Source of the DNA: Alcanivoracaceae bacterium
Lineage (GTDB): Bacteria > Pseudomonadota > Gammaproteobacteria > Pseudomonadales > Alcanivoracaceae
Assembly (NCBI GenBank): GCA_023146255.1
Contig: JAGLCJ010000015.1
Coordinates: 27,373-91,372 of the forward strand
DNA: 64,000 nt
Direction of reading: 5' to 3'
Shown: positions 50,764 through 59,951 of the stretch, one piece after another
How positions within the stretch are numbered: position 1 is the first letter of the stretch
Layout of the letters: every line of letters begins with the position of its first letter
Made by a program: the position numbers and the translations under genes
Notes under the pieces: model-generated
What the model saw: only the letters and a program-made list of their open reading frames with translations
What the model was told of the DNA's origin: nothing
Databases searched by the model: none

Positions 50764-51561
50764 ATGAAAGTCGGAATTCTGGGCGCCGCCGGGCGCATGG
50801 GGCGCACCCTGATCGAAGCGGTACACGGCACTGACGGGCTGAGTCTGGGGGCGGCGGTGGATGCGCCGGGCAGCAGCCTGATTGGCGCGGATGCCGGCGA
50901 GCTGATTGGCGTCGGCAAACTCGGCGTGGCGCTGGCTGATGACCTGGCCAGCGTGGTTCGCGATGCCGATGTGTTTATCGACTTCACCCTGCCGGAGGCG
51001 ACCGAGCGGCATATTGCCCTGTGCCGCGATGCCGGCCGCAAGCTGGTCATCGGTACCACCGGCCTGAGTGACGCCCAGAAAGCCCTGCTGCATGAAGCCG
51101 GCAAGGTCATTCCGATCTGCTTTGCCGCCAATTATTCGGTTGGTGTGACCCTGTGTCTGAGCCTGCTGGAAACCGCCTCGCGGGTGCTGGGCGATGAAGT
51201 TGATATCGAGATCATTGAGGCGCACCACCGCCACAAGATCGATGCCCCGTCCGGCACGGCTCTGGCCATGGGCGAAGTGATCGCTGCCACCCTGGGCCGG
51301 GATCTGAAGACCTGTGCGGTCTACGGCCGGGAAGGCCGCACCGGCGCCCGCGAACGCCAGACCATCGGCTTTGAGACCATTCGCGCCGGCGATATTGTTG
51401 GTGAGCACACGGTGATGTTTGCCGGCGAGGGTGAGCGGGTCGAGATCACCCATCGTGCCACCAGCCGGATGAACTTTGCCCGGGGCGCGGTGCGCGCCGC
51501 GGGCTGGCTGGGGCAGCAGCAGCCCGGTGTCTACGACATGCGGGCAGTGCTCGGCCTCTAA
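50764..51561 (+). CDS. dapB: 4-hydroxy-tetrahydrodipicolinate reductase
   Basis: DapB (265 aa) reduces HTPA with NAD(P)H in lysine/diaminopimelate synthesis. N-terminal nucleotide motif VGILGAAGRMGRTLIE, DFTLPEATERHI, GTTGLSDAQK, and the substrate motif EIIEAHHRHKIDAPSGTALA with the catalytic histidines and lysine are present. The ATG at 50764 matches normal length. In Pseudomonas relatives dapB likewise sits between dnaJ and carA. Confidence 0.97.
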   Translation: MKVGILGAAGRMGRTLIEAVHGTDGLSLGAAVDAPGSSLIGADAGELIGVGKLGVALADDLASVVRDADVFIDFTLPEATERHIALCRDAGRKLVIGTTGLSDAQKALLHEAGKVIPICFAANYSVGVTLCLSLLETASRVLGDEVDIEIIEAHHRHKIDAPSGTALAMGEVIAATLGRDLKTCAVYGREGRTGARERQTIGFETIRAGDIVGEHTVMFAGEGERVEITHRATSRMNFARGAVRAAGWLGQQQPGVYDMRAVLGL

Positions 51562-51607
51562 GGCAAAGGTCCCGGCGAAAACGGCGGAAAGAACAGCCTG
51601 TTTACCC

Positions 51608-51636
51608 GTGACATGACCGGGGCTAGTCCCTACAAT
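51608..51636 (+). promoter_or_regulatory. Sigma70-type promoter for carAB
   Basis: GTGACA (51608-51613) and TACAAT (51631-51636) are separated by exactly 17 nt, each one base from consensus. It precedes the leader terminator and carA. Confidence 0.65.
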
Positions 51637-51680
51637 ACGCACCCGCCCAAGGGTCTCCCTGATCCGCGCCCAGAATGACG

Positions 51681-51716
51681 AAAAAGCGAGATGGAGCAGT
51701 CCATCTCGCTTTTTTG
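51681..51716 (+). terminator. Leader terminator/attenuator upstream of carA
   Basis: AAAAAGCGAGATGGA pairs perfectly with TCCATCTCGCTTTTT around a GCAG loop and is followed by a T-run. It lies between the carAB promoter and the carA start, so in addition to ending dapB transcripts it could attenuate carAB. A short weak ORF (ATG at 51675, MTKKRDGAVHLAFLHARAGC, 20 codons) runs through it. Confidence 0.8.
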
Positions 51717-51768
51717 CACGCACGCGCGGGCTGCTGACCCTGCTCTGAATCACACACTGGAGGTTGCC

Positions 51769-52896
51769 TTGACGGTCCCGGCCCTACTCGCACTGGAAGA
51801 CGGCAGCATCTTTCGCGGCGTCGCCATTGGTGCAACCGGTGAAGCGGTGGGTGAGGTGGTTTTCAACACCGCACTGACCGGCTACCAGGAAATCCTGACT
51901 GATCCCTCCTATGCCGAACAGATGGTCACCCTGACCTATCCGCATATCGGCAACGTTGGCGTCAACGCCGAGGATGAGGAATCCACCCGGGTCTGGGCGA
52001 AAGCCCTGATCATCCGCGATGCCTCCATGGTGGCTTCGAACTTCCGCTCGCAGGAAACGCTGTCGGCCTACCTCCAGCGCCACAATGTGGTCGGCATCGC
52101 CGACATCGACACCCGTCGCCTGACCCGCATCCTGCGCGAGAAGGGCGCCCAGAACGGCTGCATCATGGCTGGCGACAACATTGATGAAGCAAAAGCGCTG
52201 GCCGCCGCCAAAGGCTTCCCGGGCCTGAAAGGCATGGATCTGGCCAAAGAAGTTACCGTCGACAAGGCCTACCAGTGGACCGAAGGCAGCTGGCAGCTGG
52301 GCAAGGGCCATGTCACTCCGGCGGAAACCCGTTTCCACGTGGTGGCCTACGACTACGGCGTCAAGCGCAACATCCTGCGCATGCTGGCCGACCGCGGCTG
52401 TCGCCTGACCGTGGTGCCGGCACAGACCCCGGCCAGTGAAGTGCTGGCAATGAAGCCGGACGGTGTATTCCTGTCCAACGGTCCGGGCGATCCGGCGCCG
52501 TGTGATTACGCCATCGAAGCAATCAAGGCCATCGTTGATACCGGCCTGCCGGTGTTCGGTATCTGTCTCGGCCATCAGCTGCTGGCGCTGGCCAGCGGCG
52601 CCGAAACCGGCAAGATGAAATTCGGTCACCACGGTGCCAACCACCCGGTGAAGGATCTGGATCGCAATGTGGTGATGATCACCAGCCAGAACCACGGTTT
52701 TGCCGTGCTTGAGACCGGCCTGCCGACGAATCTGCGCGCCACCCATGTGTCGCTGTTTGATGGTTCGCTGCAGGGCATTCACCGCACCGACAAGCCGGCA
52801 TTCAGCTTTCAGGGTCACCCGGAAGCAAGTCCTGGTCCGCATGATGCGGCGCCACTGTTTGACCATTTTATCGAGCTGATGGAAGCGGCACGTTAA
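51769..52896 (+). CDS. carA: Carbamoyl-phosphate synthase small subunit
   Basis: CarA (375 aa) is the glutamine amidotransferase subunit supplying ammonia to CarB for arginine and pyrimidine synthesis. The glutaminase triad includes Cys in VFGICLGHQLLALA and His in FSFQGHPEASPGPHD. The start is taken as TTG at 51769, as GGAGG lies five bases upstream and the sequence TVPALLALEDGSIFRG matches the family N-terminus; an in-frame extension exists upstream but lies over the attenuator. Confidence 0.95.
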   Translation: MTVPALLALEDGSIFRGVAIGATGEAVGEVVFNTALTGYQEILTDPSYAEQMVTLTYPHIGNVGVNAEDEESTRVWAKALIIRDASMVASNFRSQETLSAYLQRHNVVGIADIDTRRLTRILREKGAQNGCIMAGDNIDEAKALAAAKGFPGLKGMDLAKEVTVDKAYQWTEGSWQLGKGHVTPAETRFHVVAYDYGVKRNILRMLADRGCRLTVVPAQTPASEVLAMKPDGVFLSNGPGDPAPCDYAIEAIKAIVDTGLPVFGICLGHQLLALASGAETGKMKFGHHGANHPVKDLDRNVVMITSQNHGFAVLETGLPTNLRATHVSLFDGSLQGIHRTDKPAFSFQGHPEASPGPHDAAPLFDHFIELMEAAR

Positions 52897-52952
52897 GGCC
52901 GCTTGTATCGGACGTCCCGCTAGCGGGTTTGCAGAATTGACTGGTAGAGAAC

Positions 52953-55900
52953 ATGCCGAAAAGAACTGATATCCAGAGCATCCTTATCATCGGCGCCGGT
53001 CCGATTGTGATCGGTCAGGCCTGTGAGTTTGATTACTCCGGAGCCCAGGCCTGCAAGGCCCTGCGCGAGGAAGGCTACCGCGTCATTCTGGTGAATTCGA
53101 ACCCGGCCACCATCATGACCGATCCGGCCATGGCGGACGCCACCTACATCGAGCCGATCACCTGGCAGACGGTGGAAAAAATTATCGAGAAAGAAAAGCC
53201 GGATGCGCTGCTGCCGACCATGGGTGGCCAGACTGCATTGAACTGTGCGCTGGATCTGGCCCGTCACGGTGTGCTCGACAAGCATGGCGTGGAAATGATC
53301 GGCGCCAATGCGGACGCCATTGATAAGGCGGAAGACCGCCAGCGGTTCGACAAGGCAATGAAATCGATTGGTCTCGAGTGCCCGCGCGCGTCTATTGCCC
53401 ACAGCATGGAAGAAGCGTTTCAGGTGCTCGACTCGATCGGCTTTCCATGCATTATCCGGCCGAGTTTTACCATGGGCGGCTCCGGTGGTGGTATTGCCTA
53501 TAACCGGGAAGAATTTGAAGAAATCTGCCAGCGCGGTCTGGATCTGTCGCCGACCCGCGAGCTGCTGATCGATGAATCCCTGCTCGGCTGGAAAGAGTAC
53601 GAGATGGAAGTGGTCCGTGACAGAAAGGACAACTGCATCATCGTCTGCGCGATTGAAAACTTTGACCCGATGGGCGTACACACCGGCGACTCGATCACCG
53701 TTGCTCCGGCGCAGACGCTCACTGACAAGGAATACCAGATCATGCGTAACGCCTCGCTGGCGGTACTGCGTGAAATCGGCGTGGAAACCGGCGGCTCGAA
53801 CGTGCAGTTCGGCGTTTGCCCGGATACCGGCCGCATGGTGGTGATTGAAATGAACCCGCGGGTGTCGCGCTCCTCGGCGCTGGCGTCGAAGGCCACCGGT
53901 TTCCCGATTGCCAAGGTGGCTGCCAAGCTGGCGGTGGGTTACACCCTGGACGAATTGCAGAACGACATTACCGGTGGCAAGACCCCGGCCTCGTTCGAGC
54001 CGTCGATCGATTACGTTGTCACCAAGATCCCGCGGTTCAACTTTGAAAAATTTGCCGAAGCGGATCCGGTGCTGACCACGCAGATGAAGTCGGTTGGCGA
54101 GGTCATGGCGATTGGCCGTAATTTCCAGGAGTCGATGCAGAAAGCGTTGCGTGGTCTGGAAACCGACTCCACCGGATTTGATCCGGCGCTGGACCCGGCC
54201 GATGGCGATTTGCGCACTCAGGTGGCGCTGGCGCTGGCGACCCCGCGCCCGGATCGCATCTGGGTGCTGGGCGATGCTTTCCGTGCTGGTTACAGCGTCG
54301 AAGAGCTGTACCAGCTGACCAAGATCGATCACTGGTTCCTGGTGCAGATCGAAGACCTGATTCGTGAAGAGCAGGTGCTGGCGGCGTCGACCTACACGGC
54401 TCTGGATCGTGACACCCTGTATCGTCTCAAGCGCAAGGGCTTCTCCGATGCCCGTCTGGCCCGTCTGCTTGGCGTCAAGGAAGCGGATTTGCGTGCCCGT
54501 CGTCATGAGTTCGGTCTGCGCCCGGTATACAAGCGCGTCGATACCTGTGCCGCGGAGTTCTCGACTGATACTGCGTACATGTACTCGACCTATGACGAAG
54601 AGTGCGAAGCCAATCCGTCCAGCCGTGACAAGATCATGGTGCTCGGTGGCGGCCCGAACCGGATTGGTCAGGGCATCGAGTTTGATTACTGCTGCGTGCA
54701 CGCAGCGCTGGCGATGCGCGAAGACGGTTACGAGACCATCATGGTCAACTGTAACCCGGAAACCGTATCCACCGATTACGACACCTCCGACCGTCTGTTC
54801 TTCGAGCCGGTGACGCTGGAAGACGTGCTCGAAATCTGCCACATCGAAAAGCCGAAGGGTGTGATCGTTCAGTACGGCGGTCAAACGCCGCTGAAACTGG
54901 CGCGTGCCCTGCAGGCGGCTGGCGTGCCGATTATCGGCACCAGCCCGGACGCCATTGATGAAGCTGAAGACCGTGAGCGTTTCCAGCAGATGGTCAACAA
55001 GCTTGGCCTGAAGCAGCCGCCGAACCGCACCGCCCGCAGCATTGAAGATGGCGCGCGGCTGGCGGCGGAAATCGGTTATCCACTGGTGGTGCGTCCGTCT
55101 TATGTGCTTGGCGGCCGGGCCATGGAGATCGTCTATAACGAAGACGAGCTGCGCAACTATATGAAGAACGCGGTGAAAGTCTCCAACGATTCGCCGGTTC
55201 TGCTGGACCGCTTCCTTGATGACGCCATCGAAACCGATGTCGATGCGGTCTCTGACGGCAAGGACGTGGTGGTCGGTGCCATCATGCAGCATATCGAGCA
55301 GGCCGGTGTGCATTCCGGCGACTCCGCTTGTTCGCTGCCCCCCTATGCGCTTGATGAGAGCTTGCAGAACATTATGCGCGAGCAATCTGCGGCCATGGCC
55401 CGTGAGCTTGGTGTCATTGGCCTGATGAACGTTCAGTTTGCGGTGAAGGATGGCGAAGTTTATGTGCTGGAAGTAAATCCACGCGCATCTCGTACTGTGC
55501 CGTTTGTCTCCAAGTGCATTGGTGTGTCACTGGCCAAGGTGGCTGCGCGCTGTATGGCTGGTACCAGTCTGGCGGAGCAGAATTTCACCAAGGAAATCGT
55601 GCCGACCTACTTCCATGTCAAGGAAGCGGTATTCCCGTTCGCGAAGTTTCAGAAAGTGGACCCGATTCTTGGCCCGGAAATGAAGTCTACCGGGGAAGTG
55701 ATGGGTGTCGGCGCCACCTTTGCAGAGGCTTATGGCAAGGCGGCGCTCGGGGCCGGCGAGCGTATTCCACGTAGCGGCACGGCGTTTGTTTCTGTGCGTG
55801 AGGTGGATAAGGCTGGCGCCGTGGAAGTGGCGCGCGAGCTGACCAGGCTTGGTTTCAAGCTGGTGGCAACGCGCGGCACGGCGGCGGTCATCGAGGCGGC

Positions 55901-56177
55901 AGGCATTGCTGTAACGCCGGTGAACAAGGTTCTGGAAGGTCGCCCGCATATTGTCGATATGATCAAGAATGGTGAGGTGGATCTGATTGTTAACACCACC
56001 GAGGGCAAGCAGGCGATCAAGGATTCGTTTGCAATTCGCCGATCGGCGCTGCAGCGTAAGGTTTTTTATACCACTACCATCGCAGCAGCCAGAGCGGTGT
56101 GTCAGTCGCTGACCATCGATGGTGAAATTGAAGTGCGGCGTTTGCAGGACATGCACGCCGAGCTGGCGGGAGTTTAA
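52953..56177 (+). CDS. carB: Carbamoyl-phosphate synthase large subunit
   Basis: CarB (1074 aa) has the expected duplicated ATP-grasp layout: IQSILIIGAGPIVIGQACEF at the start, FTMGGSGGGIAYN in the first half, KIMVLGGGPNRIGQGIEFDY and PSYVLGGRAMEIVYNED in the second half, and an MGS-like allosteric domain at the C-terminus. Normal full length with no frameshift. It precedes greA by 2 nt. Confidence 0.98.
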   Translation: MPKRTDIQSILIIGAGPIVIGQACEFDYSGAQACKALREEGYRVILVNSNPATIMTDPAMADATYIEPITWQTVEKIIEKEKPDALLPTMGGQTALNCALDLARHGVLDKHGVEMIGANADAIDKAEDRQRFDKAMKSIGLECPRASIAHSMEEAFQVLDSIGFPCIIRPSFTMGGSGGGIAYNREEFEEICQRGLDLSPTRELLIDESLLGWKEYEMEVVRDRKDNCIIVCAIENFDPMGVHTGDSITVAPAQTLTDKEYQIMRNASLAVLREIGVETGGSNVQFGVCPDTGRMVVIEMNPRVSRSSALASKATGFPIAKVAAKLAVGYTLDELQNDITGGKTPASFEPSIDYVVTKIPRFNFEKFAEADPVLTTQMKSVGEVMAIGRNFQESMQKALRGLETDSTGFDPALDPADGDLRTQVALALATPRPDRIWVLGDAFRAGYSVEELYQLTKIDHWFLVQIEDLIREEQVLAASTYTALDRDTLYRLKRKGFSDARLARLLGVKEADLRARRHEFGLRPVYKRVDTCAAEFSTDTAYMYSTYDEECEANPSSRDKIMVLGGGPNRIGQGIEFDYCCVHAALAMREDGYETIMVNCNPETVSTDYDTSDRLFFEPVTLEDVLEICHIEKPKGVIVQYGGQTPLKLARALQAAGVPIIGTSPDAIDEAEDRERFQQMVNKLGLKQPPNRTARSIEDGARLAAEIGYPLVVRPSYVLGGRAMEIVYNEDELRNYMKNAVKVSNDSPVLLDRFLDDAIETDVDAVSDGKDVVVGAIMQHIEQAGVHSGDSACSLPPYALDESLQNIMREQSAAMARELGVIGLMNVQFAVKDGEVYVLEVNPRASRTVPFVSKCIGVSLAKVAARCMAGTSLAEQNFTKEIVPTYFHVKEAVFPFAKFQKVDPILGPEMKSTGEVMGVGATFAEAYGKAALGAGERIPRSGTAFVSVREVDKAGAVEVARELTRLGFKLVATRGTAAVIEAAGIAVTPVNKVLEGRPHIVDMIKNGEVDLIVNTTEGKQAIKDSFAIRRSALQRKVFYTTTIAAARAVCQSLTIDGEIEVRRLQDMHAELAGV

Positions 56178-56179
56178 TC

Positions 56180-56656
56180 ATGCAACGCTTTCCGATGACC
56201 ATAGAAGGTGCCAAGGCGCTGGAAGAAGAGCTTCAGCGCCTGAAGACGACAGAACGGCCGCGTATTTCCAAGGCGATTGCCGAGGCGCGCGAGCACGGCG
56301 ACCTGAAGGAAAATGCCGAGTATCACGCGGCCCGCGAAGAGCAGGGCTTTATCGAGGGCCGGATTGCCGATATCGAGGGCAAGCTGTCAGCCGTGCAGAT
56401 CATTGATATTCGCAGCATTCCTTACACCGGCAAGGTGGTGTTCGGTTGTACCGTGACCATCATCAATGTCGATACCGACGAGAGCAAAACCTATCGCATC
56501 GTTGGTGACGATGAGGCCGATATCAAACAGGGCCGAATTTCTGCGGCCTCACCGATTGCTCGTGGCCTGTTGGGCAAGAGCGAAGGGGACTCGGTGGAAA
56601 TCGAGACTCCGGGCGGCAAGGTTGAGTACGAAATTGATAAGGTCGAGCATCTCTGA
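56180..56656 (+). CDS. greA: Transcription elongation factor GreA
   Basis: GreA (158 aa) rescues backtracked RNA polymerase. The N-terminal coiled coil contains LEEELQRLKTTERPRISKAI and the acidic tip LKENAEYHAAREEQGFIEGR. The C-terminal FKBP-like domain has SPIARGLLGKSEGDSVEI. Tightly coupled to carB, as in Pseudomonas. Confidence 0.97.
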   Translation: MQRFPMTIEGAKALEEELQRLKTTERPRISKAIAEAREHGDLKENAEYHAAREEQGFIEGRIADIEGKLSAVQIIDIRSIPYTGKVVFGCTVTIINVDTDESKTYRIVGDDEADIKQGRISAASPIARGLLGKSEGDSVEIETPGGKVEYEIDKVEHL

Positions 56657-56685
56657 GGTCTGATTTGGCGGTGCGATCTGAGAGA

Positions 56686-56762
56686 GGGCGCTGTCTGTCA
56701 TGGCTCGACACAGTCGCTCCCCGTTAATCGCTTGGTGTGTCGAACCATGACAGACAGCGCCC
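56686..56762 (-). repeat. Long-stem hairpin element, family A, copy 1
   Basis: A 77-nt element with 27-nt arms (56686-56712 and 56736-56762; one mismatch) and a 23-nt loop. On the minus strand the loop contains GCGATTAACGGGGAGCGAC, shared with copy 2 at 56843-56865. The arms differ from copy 2 at many positions but remain complementary. Located just after greA. Confidence 0.85.
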
Positions 56763-56815
56763 GGTAGTATTTCGGGCTCAGGCAGTTTCTTTCTCGTGTT
56801 TGCAGAGGGCATTCT

Positions 56816-56892
56816 TGCGCTCGGTGGTGCTGGTCTGATGCACCAGGCGATTAACGGGGAGCGACTGCATCAGACCAGCACCACTGAGCGCA
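56816..56892 (+). repeat. Long-stem hairpin element, family A, copy 2
   Basis: A 77-nt element with 27-nt arms (56816-56842 and 56866-56892; the single non-Watson-Crick pair is G-T) and a 23-nt loop containing GCGATTAACGGGGAGCGAC. It is inverted relative to copy 1, with a 53-nt spacer, between convergent greA and yhbY. Confidence 0.85.
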
Positions 56893-56927
56893 CGCACCAT
56901 GCCAGCGGACTGGTCTGAGAGAACGGA

Positions 56928-57242
56928 TTAGCGAGCCGCAAAACGCAACAGGTTGGAAAGTTTCGGGTTCGGCTTTTTCGCCGCCCGGTAAAGCAGGGCG
57001 ATCTTGCCGATCAACTGGACCAGCTCGCACTCGCCGGCCTCACACATGGCGGCAACGACTTCGCGACGGTCCTCCCGGCTTTCGGCGTTGACCCGTACCT
57101 TGATCAGCTCGTGATCCTCAAGGCGCAGATTGAGTTCCTCGACGAAACCCTCGCTGAGACCCTTGTCGCCAAAAATCAGGATCGCGTTCAGATGGTGACC
57201 AATGGCTTTCAGGCGCTTGCGGTCCTGGGGGCTGAGGGACAT
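56928..57242 (-). CDS. yhbY: YhbY family ribosome-associated RNA-binding protein
   Basis: A 104-aa CRM-domain protein linked to 50S assembly. The signature LKAIGHHLNAILIFGDKGLS with the GxxG-type loop, plus LEDHELIKVRV and GECELVQLIGKIALLYR, is typical. It is divergent from rlmE, the conserved order in gammaproteobacteria. Confidence 0.94.
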   Translation of the reverse strand: MSLSPQDRKRLKAIGHHLNAILIFGDKGLSEGFVEELNLRLEDHELIKVRVNAESREDRREVVAAMCEAGECELVQLIGKIALLYRAAKKPNPKLSNLLRFAAR

Positions 57243-57343
57243 GGTGTTCTCCGCTGGGCGTGGCCGGATTGTTCGCCGGTCATGCGCTGACTCAAAAGGG
57301 CGGGTATTCTAACCGCGACAACACAATCCCGATACGGTATCCG

Positions 57344-57967
57344 ATGGCACGATCAAAAAGCAGTGGCCGCTGGCTCAAGGAACACTTTGATGATCCCTGG
57401 GTGGCACGCGCGCAGGCCGAGGGCTATCGCTCCCGGGCGTGCTACAAGCTGTTGGAAATCAACGAGAAAGACAAACTGTTCCGGCCCGGTCTGAGAGTGC
57501 TGGACCTTGGCGCGGCACCGGGCGGCTGGTCCCAGGTGGCGGCGCGGATGGTCGGTGACAAGGGGCTGGTGCTGGCGTCTGACATTCTGGCGATGGAGCC
57601 GTTGCCCGGGGTTACCTTCATTCAGGGCGATTTCCGTGACGAAGACGTGTTCCGCCAGCTGCTGGATGTGCTTGGCGGCGGCAAGGTTGACCTTGTGATT
57701 TCCGATATGGCCCCCAATATGAGTGGTAACCGCGGAGTAGACCTGCCGCGGGCCATGTATCTGGCCGAACTGGCGCTGGACATGGCGCGGTCAGTGCTCG
57801 AACCGGATGGTCGTTTTCTGGTCAAGGTGTTTCAGGGGGAGGGCATTGAGGAGTTCCGACGGACTCTTCACGACAGCTTCCGTAGCGTAGTCACACGCAA
57901 GCCTGCAGCCAGCAGGCCTCGTTCCAATGAGGTCTACCTGCTGGGGTCAGGCCTGAAAATGGTGTAA
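57344..57967 (+). CDS. rlmE: 23S rRNA (uridine2552-2'-O) methyltransferase
   Basis: RlmE (FtsJ/RrmJ, 207 aa) methylates U2552 in the A-loop with SAM. KSSGRWLKEHFDDPWVARAQ at the start, RACYKLLEINEKDKLF, the SAM motif VLDLGAAPGGWSQVAAR, and VISDMAPNMSGNRGVDLPR with the catalytic Asp are present; KVFQGEG follows. The ATG at 57344 gives the family length. It precedes ftsH as usual. Confidence 0.96.
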   Translation: MARSKSSGRWLKEHFDDPWVARAQAEGYRSRACYKLLEINEKDKLFRPGLRVLDLGAAPGGWSQVAARMVGDKGLVLASDILAMEPLPGVTFIQGDFRDEDVFRQLLDVLGGGKVDLVISDMAPNMSGNRGVDLPRAMYLAELALDMARSVLEPDGRFLVKVFQGEGIEEFRRTLHDSFRSVVTRKPAASRPRSNEVYLLGSGLKMV

Positions 57968-58022
57968 TTTGGACGTCCGAACGTCCCGAACCTCCCGGTA
58001 AAGCCCGGGCTAGAGGTGTAGC

Positions 58023-59951
58023 TTGAACGACATGACCCGTAATATCGTCCTTTGGCTAGTCATTGCCGGTGTGCTCTATATCGTTGCCCAGAGCATCAGT
58101 CCGCAGGCTACCAATCAGGCGATGACCTACTCCGAGTTCATCACCCGTGTTGAGCGCGGCGAGGTCAAGAAAGTCACCATTGATGACTCACGGATGATCG
58201 GTGAGCTGTCCAGTGGCGGGCGTTTTGAAACTATCAAGCCACCGGTGGTCGATCTGGATTTGCTGCCGACGCTGCATGCCAATGGCGTCGAAATTATCGG
58301 CCGTGAGCCGGAGCGGCAAAGCTTTTTGACCCAGCTGTTCCTGTCGATCCTGCCGATCCTGCTGATCCTGGCGATCTTTATTTTCTTCATGCGCCAGATG
58401 CAGGGAGGTGGCCGTGGCGGCGCCGGGCCGATGACCTTCGGCAAGAGCCGGGCACGACTGCTGGGCGAGGATCAGATCAAGACCACCTTTGCCGATGTTG
58501 CCGGCGTCGAGGAGGCCAAGGAAGAAGTGCAGGAGCTGGTCGAGTTTCTGCGTGATCCAGGCAAGTTCCAGCGCCTCGGCGGCAAGATTCCCCGTGGTGT
58601 GCTGATGGTCGGTTCGCCGGGTACCGGTAAAACGCTTTTGGCGAAAGCCATCGCCGGTGAAGCCAAGGTGCCGTTCTTCTCCATTTCCGGTTCCGATTTC
58701 GTCGAAATGTTTGTCGGTGTCGGTGCTTCCCGTGTTCGTGACATGTTCGAGCAGGCGAAAAAGCACGCGCCCTGCATTATCTTCATTGACGAGATTGATG
58801 CGGTGGGTCGTTCCCGTGGCGCCGGTCTTGGCGGTGGCCACGATGAGCGTGAGCAGACCCTCAACCAGTTGCTGGTGGAGATGGACGGTTTCGAGGGCAC
58901 CGAAGGCATCATCGTTATCGCCGCCACCAACCGCCCGGACGTGCTGGATGCCGCGCTGCTGCGGCCGGGTCGTTTTGACCGTCAGGTTGTGGTGCCGCTG
59001 CCAGATGTCCGTGGTCGTGAGCAGATTCTGAAAGTGCACATGCGCAGTGTGCCGGTGGCGGACGACGTCAAGCCGGGATTGATTGCCCGCGGCACCCCGG
59101 GTTTTTCCGGCGCTGACCTTGCCAATCTGGTGAATGAGGCTGCCCTGTTTGCTGCCCGTGCCAACAAGCGCGTGGTCAACATGGAAGAGTTCGAGAAGGC
59201 CAAGGACAAGATCATGATGGGCGCCGAACGTCGCTCCATGGTGATGAACGAAAAGGAAAAACTGAATACGGCTTACCACGAGGCGGGACATGCCATTGTC
59301 GGTCGTCTGGTGCCGGAGCATGACCCGGTCTACAAGGTCAGCATTATTCCGCGTGGCCGTGCGTTGGGTGTGACCATGTACCTGCCGGAAGAGGACAAGT
59401 ACTCGCAGTCCAAGCGTGCGCTGGAGAGCATGATCTGCTCACTGTTTGGTGGTCGGATCGCCGAGGAGCTGACGCTTGGCTTCGATGGCGTCACCACCGG
59501 AGCCTCCAACGATATCGAACGCGCCACCAAGATGGCCCGGGCTATGGTGACCAAATGGGGCTTGTCCGAGAAGCTTGGTCCGCTGGCGTATGAAGAAGAT
59601 GAAGGTGAAGTTTTCCTTGGTAAGTCGGTAACCCAGCGCAAGCATGTCTCCGAGCAGACCGCCGAGGAGATCGACCGCGAAGTGCGTGCCATTATCGACA
59701 TGTGCTACAGCCGGGCGAAAAAGATTCTCGAAGGTAACCGCGACAAGCTTGAAGCCATGGCGCAGGCCTTGATGCAGTACGAAACCATTGATGCGGATCA
59801 GATTGAAGACATCATGAATGGCAAGCCGCCGCGCCCGCCCCGCGATTGGGGTAATGATGGCACCTCGGGTGGTTCTGCCACCGGCGACAAGAAGGAAGCG
59901 GATGTCCGTGATGCCGACAAGCCGATCGGCGGGCCTGCCAATACCCACTGA
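58023..59951 (+). CDS. ftsH: ATP-dependent zinc metalloprotease FtsH
   Basis: FtsH (642 aa) is the membrane-anchored AAA+ protease that degrades RpoH, LpxC and damaged membrane proteins. Two transmembrane segments lie near residues 8-25 and 100-122. Walker A is GSPGTGKT at 197-204, Walker B IIFIDEIDAVG, and the zinc site HEAGH is at 419-423. TTG start with GAGGT upstream gives MNDMTRNIVLW, like Pseudomonas FtsH (MNDM). The C-terminus is G/D/K-rich. Confidence 0.97.
   Translation: MNDMTRNIVLWLVIAGVLYIVAQSISPQATNQAMTYSEFITRVERGEVKKVTIDDSRMIGELSSGGRFETIKPPVVDLDLLPTLHANGVEIIGREPERQSFLTQLFLSILPILLILAIFIFFMRQMQGGGRGGAGPMTFGKSRARLLGEDQIKTTFADVAGVEEAKEEVQELVEFLRDPGKFQRLGGKIPRGVLMVGSPGTGKTLLAKAIAGEAKVPFFSISGSDFVEMFVGVGASRVRDMFEQAKKHAPCIIFIDEIDAVGRSRGAGLGGGHDEREQTLNQLLVEMDGFEGTEGIIVIAATNRPDVLDAALLRPGRFDRQVVVPLPDVRGREQILKVHMRSVPVADDVKPGLIARGTPGFSGADLANLVNEAALFAARANKRVVNMEEFEKAKDKIMMGAERRSMVMNEKEKLNTAYHEAGHAIVGRLVPEHDPVYKVSIIPRGRALGVTMYLPEEDKYSQSKRALESMICSLFGGRIAEELTLGFDGVTTGASNDIERATKMARAMVTKWGLSEKLGPLAYEEDEGEVFLGKSVTQRKHVSEQTAEEIDREVRAIIDMCYSRAKKILEGNRDKLEAMAQALMQYETIDADQIEDIMNGKPPRPPRDWGNDGTSGGSATGDKKEADVRDADKPIGGPANTH

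Noticed and set aside
52920..55385. 821-codon minus-strand open frame opposite carB
   Set aside because: Lies entirely antisense to a highly conserved gene; composition (His/Gln/Arg-rich) follows from the complementary strand and no domain was recognised.
56686..56892. Simple bidirectional terminators after greA and yhbY
   Set aside because: No T-runs follow the stems, and two separate elements with the same loop in opposite orientation are not needed for termination.
58188..59321. 377-codon minus-strand frame opposite ftsH
   Set aside because: Antisense to FtsH and without any known motif.
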